DNA of 64,000 nucleotides, from the NCBI RefSeq assembly GCF_000170895.1, contig NZ_ABCS01000025.1, forward strand, positions 1 through 64,000. The letters run 5' to 3'. The notes beneath the pieces were generated by a model that was not told the origin of the DNA, searched no databases, and saw only the letters and a program-made list of their open reading frames with translations. The translations under genes were made by a program, and so were the position numbers. This DNA is from Plesiocystis pacifica SIR-1 (GTDB lineage: Bacteria; Myxococcota_A; Polyangia; Nannocystales; Nannocystaceae). Shown one piece after another: positions 40,086 to 47,658 of the stretch; the stretch's first letter is position 1, and every line of letters begins with the position of its first letter.

Positions 40086-40733
40086 TCAGCGATAGGGCCG
40101 CCAGCGCTGGGTGTAGAAGACCTCGCCCTCGAGGGTGAAGCGGTCGCCGGCGGTCACGAGCGCGTCGGTGTGCAGCAGGTCGTTGGCGAACACGACCACC
40201 CGGCCGGCGCGGGGATCGACGCTGCGGCTGACCCCGGGGAACTCGACCGAGCCGCCCTCGAAGGCGTCGTTGAGGAAGAGGATGAAGCTCAGCGCGCTGA
40301 TCTGTCCGTCCGGGCAGGCGCGCAGCGGCTCGCGGTGGGTCGTGGTCGCCTCGCCGGCGCTGAGGTGGACGCAGCGCATCAGCGGCTTGAGCCCGGACAG
40401 CTGGGCCTCGCCGATGGTCTCGGGCAAGATCGCCTCGAGCCGATAGAACAGGCGCAGGGCGAGGACGGGATCGACGACGGAGGCGAAGGGCGGGCGGACG
40501 TCGTCGTCGACGAAGCGGCACGGGAGGTCAGGGTCGGAGACTCGGCGTGGCAGCGCGTCCCCCGAGCCGTCCCAGGTCGTCGATAGCCAGCTTTGATTTT
40601 CGACCCGGCGAATCAGCGCCTCGCAGTCGTGCTCGTCGAGGACCGAGTCGAGGACCGCGAACAGGGCGGGCGACGACAGGGGCGCGGCGTGACTCTCGAA
40701 GCTGAGATCCATGCCCGTTTGGAAAGCAGGCAT
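40086..40733 (-). CDS. 2OG-Fe(II) oxygenase (prolyl-4-hydroxylase-like)
   Basis: 215 residues. The double-stranded beta-helix core is visible: CVHLSAGEATTTHREPLRA, then ALSFILFLNDAFEGGSVEFPG, and RVVVFANDLLHTDALVTAGDRF ending in a basic 2-oxoglutarate contact region. The first iron motif reads His-x-Glu (HRE) rather than the usual His-x-Asp; the distal His is in LLHTDA. It probably hydroxylates a protein or small molecule. Start is uncertain: ATG 40733 is used here; an in-frame ATG lies at 40712 and a GTG at 40865. Confidence 0.8.
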   Translation of the reverse strand: MPAFQTGMDLSFESHAAPLSSPALFAVLDSVLDEHDCEALIRRVENQSWLSTTWDGSGDALPRRVSDPDLPCRFVDDDVRPPFASVVDPVLALRLFYRLEAILPETIGEAQLSGLKPLMRCVHLSAGEATTTHREPLRACPDGQISALSFILFLNDAFEGGSVEFPGVSRSVDPRAGRVVVFANDLLHTDALVTAGDRFTLEGEVFYTQRWRPYR

Positions 40734-40990
40734 CGTGCCAACCCGGAGAAGGCCCCAAAACACCTGCCGAGGCCCCTGTGGGTGCGGCGCTTCGCAGCGT
40801 GTGGCCCGAGCGCGCCCGCCAGCGCGATCAGGTTGGCCAAGCGACTTGCCACCTAGGAAGGGCACAGGCGTCAGTGGGAGCCTATCCCACCCCTGGCTCG
40901 CGCGCGTGGGGAGGTGGTCGGGGGGCGTATTGGAGCACCAGGTGTTCGCAATCGACCATCAAAGAACACGGGACTCGCGCATTGCCCTGG
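40734..40990. other. Intergenic region without a recognised gene
   Basis: About 260 bp. Contains a GTGGGA/TCCCAC hairpin (40874-40890) whose minus strand also carries TAGGCT (40880-40885), a possible distant promoter for the 2OG oxygenase. Nothing else was recognised. Confidence 0.4.
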
Positions 40991-40996
40991 TAGCCT
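40991..40996 (+). promoter_or_regulatory. -10-like element TAGCCT, 7 nt before ATG at 41004
   Basis: TAGCCT, CGCCAGC, ATG; near-leaderless arrangement with no Shine-Dalgarno. Confidence 0.45.
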
Positions 40997-41003
40997 CGCC
41001 AGC

Positions 41004-42176
41004 ATGGACAAGGATCAGCTCGAAGCGCTCTTGGACTCCGACGCCCTCATCGACATCGTGCAGCGGACCCTGCCCGACGCCCGAGTCACCCGCGAGGACA
41101 TCGAGGCCCGCATCGCCAAATTCGAGGACGACCCGGATCCGCGGCTGAGCAAACGCGACGAGCTGCGCGAGCTCCTCGAGGGCCGTCAAAAGGCGCGGTC
41201 GCAGGGGCTCAACACGGTCGCCCAGGGCGCGAGCAGGGCCCGCGCGAAGCTGGACCAGGGCCCGGAGCAGCTGCGAAAGTTCGGCGCCAAGCTCGACGCC
41301 AAGCTCGGCGATCTGGCGGCCGATCGGGCCGCGGGCGAGGACCCGCTGGTCGCCCGACAGCGCGAGGCCAAGGGCCGGCACACCCTCTACGCGCTGACCG
41401 CTCGGCACCACCGCGTCGAGCCCTACGAGGCGGACTGGGTCGGAAATGACTGCCAGTCCGTACGCGTGACCGTGCCGCAGAGCGCCGATCCCGACGCGTC
41501 CTTCATCACTTACCTCGGCGTGGTCAAGGCCAGCGACCACCTGGTCTTCTCCGTCGACGGAGTGGTCCAGTGCTACGCCGAGGCCTTCGGCTCGACGCCG
41601 ACGGTCGGGCGTGTCGACCTCATCACCGGCGCGCGCCACCTGGACCTCGATCGCTTCTCGCCGATCTCGATCTTCCTGGCCTTCACCAACGCCGACGACG
41701 AGGTCCCGAGCTTCTACATCCTCGAGGCTGGGAGCGCGCAGGGGAACCCGGAGGCGCTCTACCCCGCGCCCGACATGGCGTCGGGGGTACACACCCAGGC
41801 TGACTTTTCCTTCACCCCCTTTGCGTGCGCGGCCAACTGGTACACGGGCGGATTGACCATGGATGATGGCGGCACCGAGCCCCGCGCAATCGTCAATTCG
41901 GTGGCCCAGGAAAAGGACGGGAAACGCCATTATCTGACGCTCAGTGTCGATTACGAGGTGATCGATCCAGGCGTGGTGAAGTGGCCCGTGTTCGCCCAGG
42001 CAGAGGCGGTGTTGCGCGTTTGTGCGCTGTCCCAGGGCATGGGCGTGGCCTCGGAGATCGAGTCCCTACTGGGGGACTGCGCCCGCGAGGTCTACCGCTG
42101 GGAGGTCGAGCCGCCGCGGACCGGGGAGGCCGACGGCTACGACGGCTGCCCGCCGAGCGACGAGTCGTCAGGCTGA
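41004..42176 (+). CDS. Hypothetical protein
   Basis: 390 residues, not recognised. The first 130 residues are helical and highly charged (KRDELRELLEGRQKARSQ, RARAKLDQGPEQLRKFGAKL), possibly coiled coil. The C-terminal 250 residues are beta-rich and aromatic (SFITYLGVVKASDHLVFSV, IFLAFTNADDEVPSFYILE, NWYTGGLTMDDGGTEPR). No signal peptide or membrane segment, so cytosolic. Downstream is a PAS-STAS regulator 100 bp away with its own promoter element. No function is assigned. Confidence 0.7.
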   Translation: MDKDQLEALLDSDALIDIVQRTLPDARVTREDIEARIAKFEDDPDPRLSKRDELRELLEGRQKARSQGLNTVAQGASRARAKLDQGPEQLRKFGAKLDAKLGDLAADRAAGEDPLVARQREAKGRHTLYALTARHHRVEPYEADWVGNDCQSVRVTVPQSADPDASFITYLGVVKASDHLVFSVDGVVQCYAEAFGSTPTVGRVDLITGARHLDLDRFSPISIFLAFTNADDEVPSFYILEAGSAQGNPEALYPAPDMASGVHTQADFSFTPFACAANWYTGGLTMDDGGTEPRAIVNSVAQEKDGKRHYLTLSVDYEVIDPGVVKWPVFAQAEAVLRVCALSQGMGVASEIESLLGDCAREVYRWEVEPPRTGEADGYDGCPPSDESSG

Positions 42177-42266
42177 GCGGTCTTGGCCTCGGTGTGCAGA
42201 AAGTGCTCGGTGCTGTCTGACGAATGTCAGCAGCAAACTTTGGCTGATGCGCAAAACGCAAGGCCC

Positions 42267-42272
42267 TAACAT
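42267..42272 (+). promoter_or_regulatory. -10-like element TAACAT, 6 nt before ATG at 42279
   Basis: TAACAT, GGAGGG, ATG. The GGAGGG could serve as a Shine-Dalgarno only if transcription starts upstream of it; both readings are possible. Confidence 0.45.
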
Positions 42273-42278
42273 GGAGGG

Positions 42279-43160
42279 ATGGTAGAGACGGAGGTCACCC
42301 TGCACGAGGTCATCGCGGGCCTCGAAGTTGGCGTGTGCGTGTGGGAGCTGACCCGCCCCGGGCACCGCGAGAGCCTCGTGCTGCGGGTGTGCAACCAGGC
42401 GGCCGGGCGCTTTCTGAGCGTCGAGCCCTCGGCGGTGCTCGGCAAGTTCATCAACGAGGGCTTCCCCGGCGCCCTCGAGACGCCGCTGCCGAGCGTGTTC
42501 ACCAAGGTGATCGAGTCGGGGGAGACCATGGCCCTCGGCGACGTCCCCTACAAGGACGAGGTCGTCCCGGACGGCGTGTTCTCGATCCTGGTCCGGCCCA
42601 TCTCCCACAACCGCGCCGTCGTCGAGTTCACCAACGTCACCCAGGAGCGGCGGGCCCAAAACGACGCCAAGGCCAAGCTCGAGGAGGCGGAGTCGGCCCG
42701 GGCCGAGGCCAACCGCTTCGCCCGCTCGGCCAAGGAGCTCGACGAGAAGCTCCAGGTCATCGGCGCCCAAAAGCGCGAGATCCTGACCTTGACCGCTCCG
42801 ATCATCGAAGTCTGGACGGGCGTGCTCGCCGTTCCGCTCGCGGGACATTTCGACGGCAACCGCAGCCAGGTCGTGCGCGAGAAGCTGCTCGAGGCCGTGA
42901 GCAGCACGAAGGCGCGGCGGGTCATCATCGACCTGACCGGTCTGGGGGTCGTCGACGAGCTCACCGCGAGCGAGCTGCTGCGGCTGACGACCTCCCTGGG
43001 CATGCTCGGGGCGAAGGCCTACCTGACGGGCATCTCGCCAGCGAACGCCCAGACGATCTCGAACCTGAGCCAGTCGATCCCGCCGGGGATGTGCGTCCGG
43101 ACGCTCAAGGACGCGCTGCGCGTGATCTCGGGCGGCGGCCAGCAGGCGGCCCGAGCCTGA
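42279..43160 (+). CDS. PAS-STAS regulator (RsbR-like)
   Basis: 293 residues. An N-terminal PAS-like sensor (about 1-125), a coiled coil (about 130-170) and a C-terminal STAS domain (about 175-285) with VPLAGHFDGNRSQVVREKLL, RVIIDLTGLGVVDELTASEL and AKAYLTGISPANAQTISNL, the order seen in RsbR stressosome proteins. In SpoIIAA/RsbR the residue after the Asp of this motif is the phosphorylated Ser/Thr; here it is Glu227, a potential permanent phosphomimic. No switch kinase gene is next to it. It ends 3 nt from a convergent lipoprotein gene. Confidence 0.85.
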   Translation: MVETEVTLHEVIAGLEVGVCVWELTRPGHRESLVLRVCNQAAGRFLSVEPSAVLGKFINEGFPGALETPLPSVFTKVIESGETMALGDVPYKDEVVPDGVFSILVRPISHNRAVVEFTNVTQERRAQNDAKAKLEEAESARAEANRFARSAKELDEKLQVIGAQKREILTLTAPIIEVWTGVLAVPLAGHFDGNRSQVVREKLLEAVSSTKARRVIIDLTGLGVVDELTASELLRLTTSLGMLGAKAYLTGISPANAQTISNLSQSIPPGMCVRTLKDALRVISGGGQQAARA

Positions 43161-43163
43161 CAG

Positions 43164-44399
43164 TCAGCGGGGGACGTAGACGGGCCCGTCGGCGGCACCT
43201 TTGACGGGGTCGCAGCGCAGGCAGGGCTGAATGGGCACGGCGGGTCGGACCGCGCCGTGGGCTGGGGGCTCGAGGGAGACCTGGGCGCGGGCGACCTGCC
43301 AGCGGCCGCCGACGTGGGCGTGGAGCTCGACCTCGGCCCAGCTCGAGGTGGGGTCGACGAGCAAGCGGGCGAAGCCGAGGTGCTCGCTCTCGAGCTCGGG
43401 GATCAACGCGCGCCCGCGGCTGGTCGGCAGGGCGGGGCGGCCTCCCCCGGCGGCGCCGGAGATCACCTGAAACACCGGGGCCTTCGGGAAGCTGCGAGCG
43501 CTGCGGATCATCGCCGGGCCGAGGTCTTCGCTGAGCTGCAAGCTGGGCTCGAGGCCGGCGAGGACCCCCGCGAACTGGCCGGCCTGGACCGCGTCGCGCA
43601 CGGCCTCGGGCAAGCGGTGCATGCCGGCGCGCTCGAGCCGTCCGCCGTGGCCGTGGGCGCCCGCGGAGTCCACCGGGACGGCGGCGACGAGCAGGCGGGG
43701 CGGCCCGCCCGGGCGCTCGGGATCGCGATCGGGGGAGGGGAGGGCGTCGAGGAGCTCGGCTTGGCGCTGGTGCAGCGCGCTCCGGCGCGCGTCGTCGAGG
43801 AGCTCGGGGTAGGCCCAGGTCGCGAGCTCGAGGCCGACGAGCTCGAGGCGATCGTCGAGGCGGGCTGGAGCGAGGGCGCAGCCGTCCGCGCCGCAGCTCC
43901 AGTCGGCCCGGGCCGCTCCGTCGGCGCCCACGCGGACGACCCAGCTGCTCGGCGCCTCGGGCTCGGGGGAGCAGCGCCACTCGTCGGGGCCAGGCAGGCG
44001 CCACACAGAGCCTGCTTGGGCCTCGACGAGGGCGAGCACGGGCTCGCCGCTCTCGCTGGAGCAGTCGCGCACGCGCGCGTCCGGGCCCGCTCGACCCAGG
44101 TCCGTGCCCAGCCACAAGACGAGCTCGTCGCCGTCGAGGAGGGTCTCGAGCCGGGCGCCGAGTCGGCGCGCGCGGGGGCTGTCTCCCGGGCGCACCGAGC
44201 CGAGCACGATGAGCTCCAGCGCAGCCTCGGACGGCGCCTCGGCCCGCTCTTGCGTGGAGGTCGCGCGGGCGGGATCGGGCGTCCATCCAGGCCCGCGGTG
44301 GCGGCAGCCGGGCGTGCAAGCGAGCGCCGCGAGGGCGACGAGGGCGGCCGTCAGCGGGGGTTTTCGCCGCGCCTGTTCGGACCCTCGCACGCGGTCCAT
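43164..44399 (-). CDS. Hypothetical lipoprotein
   Basis: 411 residues. Basic n-region and hydrophobic core (KPPLTAALVALAALAC) give a lipoprotein signal; a second Cys follows within five residues. The rest is a beta-rich domain with scattered cysteines (RDCSS, WRCSPE, SCGADGC, PCLRCDP); paired CxxC-like spacing near the C-terminus could bind metal or form disulfides. No family recognised. ATG 44399 is preferred because it starts the signal; an in-frame ATG at 44435 exists. Its start region overlaps the promoter region of the divergent glycosyltransferase. Confidence 0.65.
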   Translation of the reverse strand: MDRVRGSEQARRKPPLTAALVALAALACTPGCRHRGPGWTPDPARATSTQERAEAPSEAALELIVLGSVRPGDSPRARRLGARLETLLDGDELVLWLGTDLGRAGPDARVRDCSSESGEPVLALVEAQAGSVWRLPGPDEWRCSPEPEAPSSWVVRVGADGAARADWSCGADGCALAPARLDDRLELVGLELATWAYPELLDDARRSALHQRQAELLDALPSPDRDPERPGGPPRLLVAAVPVDSAGAHGHGGRLERAGMHRLPEAVRDAVQAGQFAGVLAGLEPSLQLSEDLGPAMIRSARSFPKAPVFQVISGAAGGGRPALPTSRGRALIPELESEHLGFARLLVDPTSSWAEVELHAHVGGRWQVARAQVSLEPPAHGAVRPAVPIQPCLRCDPVKGAADGPVYVPR

Positions 44400-44445
44400 G
44401 CTCCGCCGCGAGGCCCTGCTTGTAAAGTCGTGCATACTCGCCGCC

Positions 44446-46335
44446 GTGAGCGAGGGCGCGGCACAGCAGGGACGACGGCGCCTCGGGCCCTGGGTCCTCG
44501 CCCTCGCGCTGCTGACCCTCATGGGCGCGCTGCGGGTGTGGCAGCTCGACCTCGACCCGCCGGAGGTCGTGGTCCCCGGCTACCGCGGCCAGGCCCACTT
44601 CCGCGACGAGCCGGCCAAGGCCCACGAGGCCCGCAACCAGGCCAAGTTCGGCAGCTGGCGCCTATCCGAGGCCGACGAGTACGGCTTTTGGCGGATCCAG
44701 AGCCCCGCCTGGGTCTACGGCGAGTGCCTGTGGTTTCGGGTCTTCGGCGTCGGCGTGCTCCAGGCGCGGGCCTTCGTCGTGGTCCACGCCCTCGTCACCC
44801 TGGCGCTGCTGTTTTGGCTCGCGCTGATCCGCCGGGGTCCCGTCGCCGCGATCGCGGCCACGGGCTTGCTGGGGCTGAACTGGGCCTACCTCGTCTACTC
44901 GCGCCTGGCGCTCATGGAGGGGGCCCTGCTGGCGTGGCTCCTGGTCGCGAGCGTGGCCTTGTCGCAGATGGAACGCCGACCCGAGCGCGCGCCGGCTTGG
45001 TCCGCCCTCGCCGTGCTCGGCCTGCTCGTCGCCTGCCTCGTCAAGCAGACGGGGCTGCTCCTGGTCCCGGCCTTTTGCGTGGCGCTGCCCTGGCTGGGCT
45101 GGCGCGCCGCTCGGGCGACCAGCCGCGAGGTCGACCCGAGCTGGACCGAGCTCCTGCGCCGCCCGCAGCTGTGGTCGGCGCTCTTGGGCGTGCTCGTGAC
45201 GGGGGTCGTGCTCGCGGTGTTTCTGCTCAACCCCGAGTACCAAGAGCGCCTGGCCTTCAACGCCGAGCACTTCACCGGCGCGCAGAAAAAGAGCGTGACC
45301 GTGCTCGGGCGCGCGTCGAAGCTGCTCGCCCGGGGCCTGTTCAGCAACCGCATCCGCCTGATGTTCATGGTGTTCGCGCCGGTCATGCTGTGGCTGGCGA
45401 CCCTCGAGATCGCGCGGGTCGGCGGAGGGGTGGTCCAGCGCTGGCGAGCCCGTCGACGCGAGCGAAAGGGCAAGGCCGTCGCGCCGACGCCCGTCGACGA
45501 GGCGGGCCTGCGCGGCTCGATCGACGCCATGGATCTGTGGATGCTCGCGTGGCTGGGCCTGGGCCTGGCGGCGAACCTCGCCAGCCCGCACCGGGCGATC
45601 CGCTTTCAGCTGGTCATGCTCCCGCCGGCGGCCTACCTCGCCGCGGGCATGGTCGCGCGGGCCTGGGCCCACGAGTGGCCGCGGGTGTGGCTGGGCCACG
45701 GCGTGCGCGCGGGCCTGGTGGTCCTGGGGCTGCTCGGCGCGGGCACGACCGGCGCGCGCTATGGCCTGTGGTTGAGCGAGGGCGAGTCCTCGGCGGCGGA
45801 CATGGGCGGGGAGCTCGAGGCGCTGATCGGCGATCGCCACGCCGTGGTCGTGGGCGAGTTCGCGGCCCAGGCCGTGTTCGAGACGGACTACTGGCACTTC
45901 TACGTGCGCCCGCGCCAGTTCAACACCAGCCCCGAGGTCATCCACGCCCTCGGCATCACCCACCTCGTCCTCGAAGAGCGCGACTTCGTCGAGCGCCAGC
46001 TCAAAAAGAGCACGCCCGAGCTGCTCACGGGTCGCCGCCGCCTGGGGAGCATCCATTTTCGGGGCCGGGACCTCGAGGTCTGGGAGCTGCTGACGGAGGC
46101 CGAGCGCGAGCAGCGGGCCCTGGACCAAGAGCGCGAGCGCCAGGAGGCGGCGGACGAGCGACGCCGGGACGCGGAGCAGGCTCGGCGCAAGCGAGCCATG
46201 CAGCGGCGGGAGGCGGCCCAGAAAGCAGACGGGAAGCTGGACGGGAAGGCGGACGGAAGGTCGGCCCAGCCCGGGAAGCTCGGCCCGCTCAATCCTCGGG
46301 CGAAGCCTCGCTCGTCGGCGGAGCCGATTCAGTAG
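44446..46335 (+). CDS. GT39-like (ArnT/PMT) membrane glycosyltransferase
   Basis: 629 residues from a GTG start; an in-frame ATG at 44398 is an alternative. GT-C fold with about ten membrane segments. The first periplasmic loop contains the catalytic-type acidic pair in AHFRDEPAKAHEARNQ, as in dolichyl-phosphate-mannose and ArnT-type enzymes that use polyprenyl-phosphate sugars. The C-terminal 80 residues are very rich in Arg, Glu, Lys and Ala and likely form a cytosolic coiled coil, an odd extension. The last 47 bp overlap the 3' end of the convergent permease gene. Acceptor unknown (protein, lipid A or polysaccharide). Confidence 0.78.
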   Translation: MSEGAAQQGRRRLGPWVLALALLTLMGALRVWQLDLDPPEVVVPGYRGQAHFRDEPAKAHEARNQAKFGSWRLSEADEYGFWRIQSPAWVYGECLWFRVFGVGVLQARAFVVVHALVTLALLFWLALIRRGPVAAIAATGLLGLNWAYLVYSRLALMEGALLAWLLVASVALSQMERRPERAPAWSALAVLGLLVACLVKQTGLLLVPAFCVALPWLGWRAARATSREVDPSWTELLRRPQLWSALLGVLVTGVVLAVFLLNPEYQERLAFNAEHFTGAQKKSVTVLGRASKLLARGLFSNRIRLMFMVFAPVMLWLATLEIARVGGGVVQRWRARRRERKGKAVAPTPVDEAGLRGSIDAMDLWMLAWLGLGLAANLASPHRAIRFQLVMLPPAAYLAAGMVARAWAHEWPRVWLGHGVRAGLVVLGLLGAGTTGARYGLWLSEGESSAADMGGELEALIGDRHAVVVGEFAAQAVFETDYWHFYVRPRQFNTSPEVIHALGITHLVLEERDFVERQLKKSTPELLTGRRRLGSIHFRGRDLEVWELLTEAEREQRALDQERERQEAADERRRDAEQARRKRAMQRREAAQKADGKLDGKADGRSAQPGKLGPLNPRAKPRSSAEPIQ

Positions 46336-47626
46336 CGGGCAGCGCGTGGGGCTCGAGCACGTTGGGCTCGGCCGGCGGTGACTTGCGGACCAGGGCCAGC
46401 AGCGGCAGGCACAGCGCGGACACGCCCAGGCCCAGGCCGAACACGCCGACGAAGCCCATGCGGTCGGCGAGCACCCCGGACAACAGGCCGCCCGGGGCCT
46501 TGCCAAACACCTCCACGCCCGCGAGCACGGTGTAGTGGGTGGCGCCGATGCGGCGGTCGACCCGGGCCATCATGAACGCGAACATGGCCGTGGTCAGGCC
46601 GCCGCCGGCGACCTCCTCGAAGCCCTTGACCAGCAGGACCTCGCGCTCGCCGATGGCCTCGGGGGCCAAGCTGGCCAGCCAGACCACGCCGGCGATGGCG
46701 AGGGTTCGGGCGATGGCGAAGCCCACGACGGCGCGGTAGATGCCGAGCTTGCTGGCCAGCCAGCCGCCGAGGAAGGAGCCGGTCAGGGAGAAGGCCATGC
46801 CCCAGGTGCCGACGACCAGGCCGATGCGCGACTCGACCCAGCCGGCGTGGCGGACCAGGAAGGGCTCGAACATCGCGTCGCTGATGGCCTCGCCGGTCTT
46901 GTAGGTGGCGACGACGGCGAGCAGGGCGAGGCCGCCGGGGCTGGCCAGGGCGCGCAGCAGGGTCTGGAGGACCTCGCGGAAGCTCGGGTCGTCGGACTTC
47001 TCGGGGTCGCTGCTGGGCGCGGGGCTCGAGCGGCGCGGCTCGGTCCACGCCAGGGTCACCGCCAGGGCCACGCCGATCAGCCCCGTCATCGCCAGGAACA
47101 GCCCCTGCCAGCCGATCCACTGGCTCGCCCACACCAGCACGCCGCCGCCGATGAGCATCCCGACCTTGTAGCCGACGACCTGGGCGATGTTGCCGTAGCC
47201 GAGCTCCTCGCGGTCGAGCAGGTCCACGGCCAGGCCGTCGACGGCGATGTCCATGGTCGCGGCGAACACGTTGGCGAGGCCGACGGTGGTCAGCAGCGCG
47301 CCGAGGTGCTCGGCGGGGACGAAGGCGGCGCTGAGGCAGGTGCTGGCCAGGGCGGCCTGCATGGGGATGATCCAGCTGCGCCGCCGGCCGAGTCGGCCGC
47401 TGTAGAAGCGATCGACCAGCGGCGCCCACAGGGGCTTGAGCAGCCACGGCAGGGACAGCGCGCCGGCGAAGCCGATGTTGGTCAGGGACACGCCGATGGC
47501 GGCGAGGTAGATCGACAGGGCCTTGGACTGGAAGCCGAAGGGCAAGCCCTGGACGAAGTAGAACACCGCCAAGATGGCGACGCGGCCGGCCAGCGGGCTG
47601 CGGTGGCGGGCGGGCGTCGGCGACAT
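46289..47626 (-). CDS. AmpG-like MFS permease
   Basis: 445 residues with about twelve membrane segments. FYFVQGLPFGFQSKALSIYL, LSLPWLLKPLWAPLVDRFY and FAATMDIAVDGLAVDLL are hallmarks of the AmpG/acetyl-CoA-transporter branch of the major facilitator superfamily. AmpG imports anhydro-muropeptides for wall recycling; that role here is inference. It lies 32 nt downstream of the NuoH-like lipoprotein gene on the same strand and is probably the third gene of that operon. The C-terminus overlaps the convergent glycosyltransferase gene by 47 bp. Confidence 0.85.
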   Translation of the reverse strand: MSPTPARHRSPLAGRVAILAVFYFVQGLPFGFQSKALSIYLAAIGVSLTNIGFAGALSLPWLLKPLWAPLVDRFYSGRLGRRRSWIIPMQAALASTCLSAAFVPAEHLGALLTTVGLANVFAATMDIAVDGLAVDLLDREELGYGNIAQVVGYKVGMLIGGGVLVWASQWIGWQGLFLAMTGLIGVALAVTLAWTEPRRSSPAPSSDPEKSDDPSFREVLQTLLRALASPGGLALLAVVATYKTGEAISDAMFEPFLVRHAGWVESRIGLVVGTWGMAFSLTGSFLGGWLASKLGIYRAVVGFAIARTLAIAGVVWLASLAPEAIGEREVLLVKGFEEVAGGGLTTAMFAFMMARVDRRIGATHYTVLAGVEVFGKAPGGLLSGVLADRMGFVGVFGLGLGVSALCLPLLALVRKSPPAEPNVLEPHALPATESAPPTSEASPED

Positions 47627-47658
47627 GGCGGGCTCCGGATTGGGCGGGGGCGTGCGCG

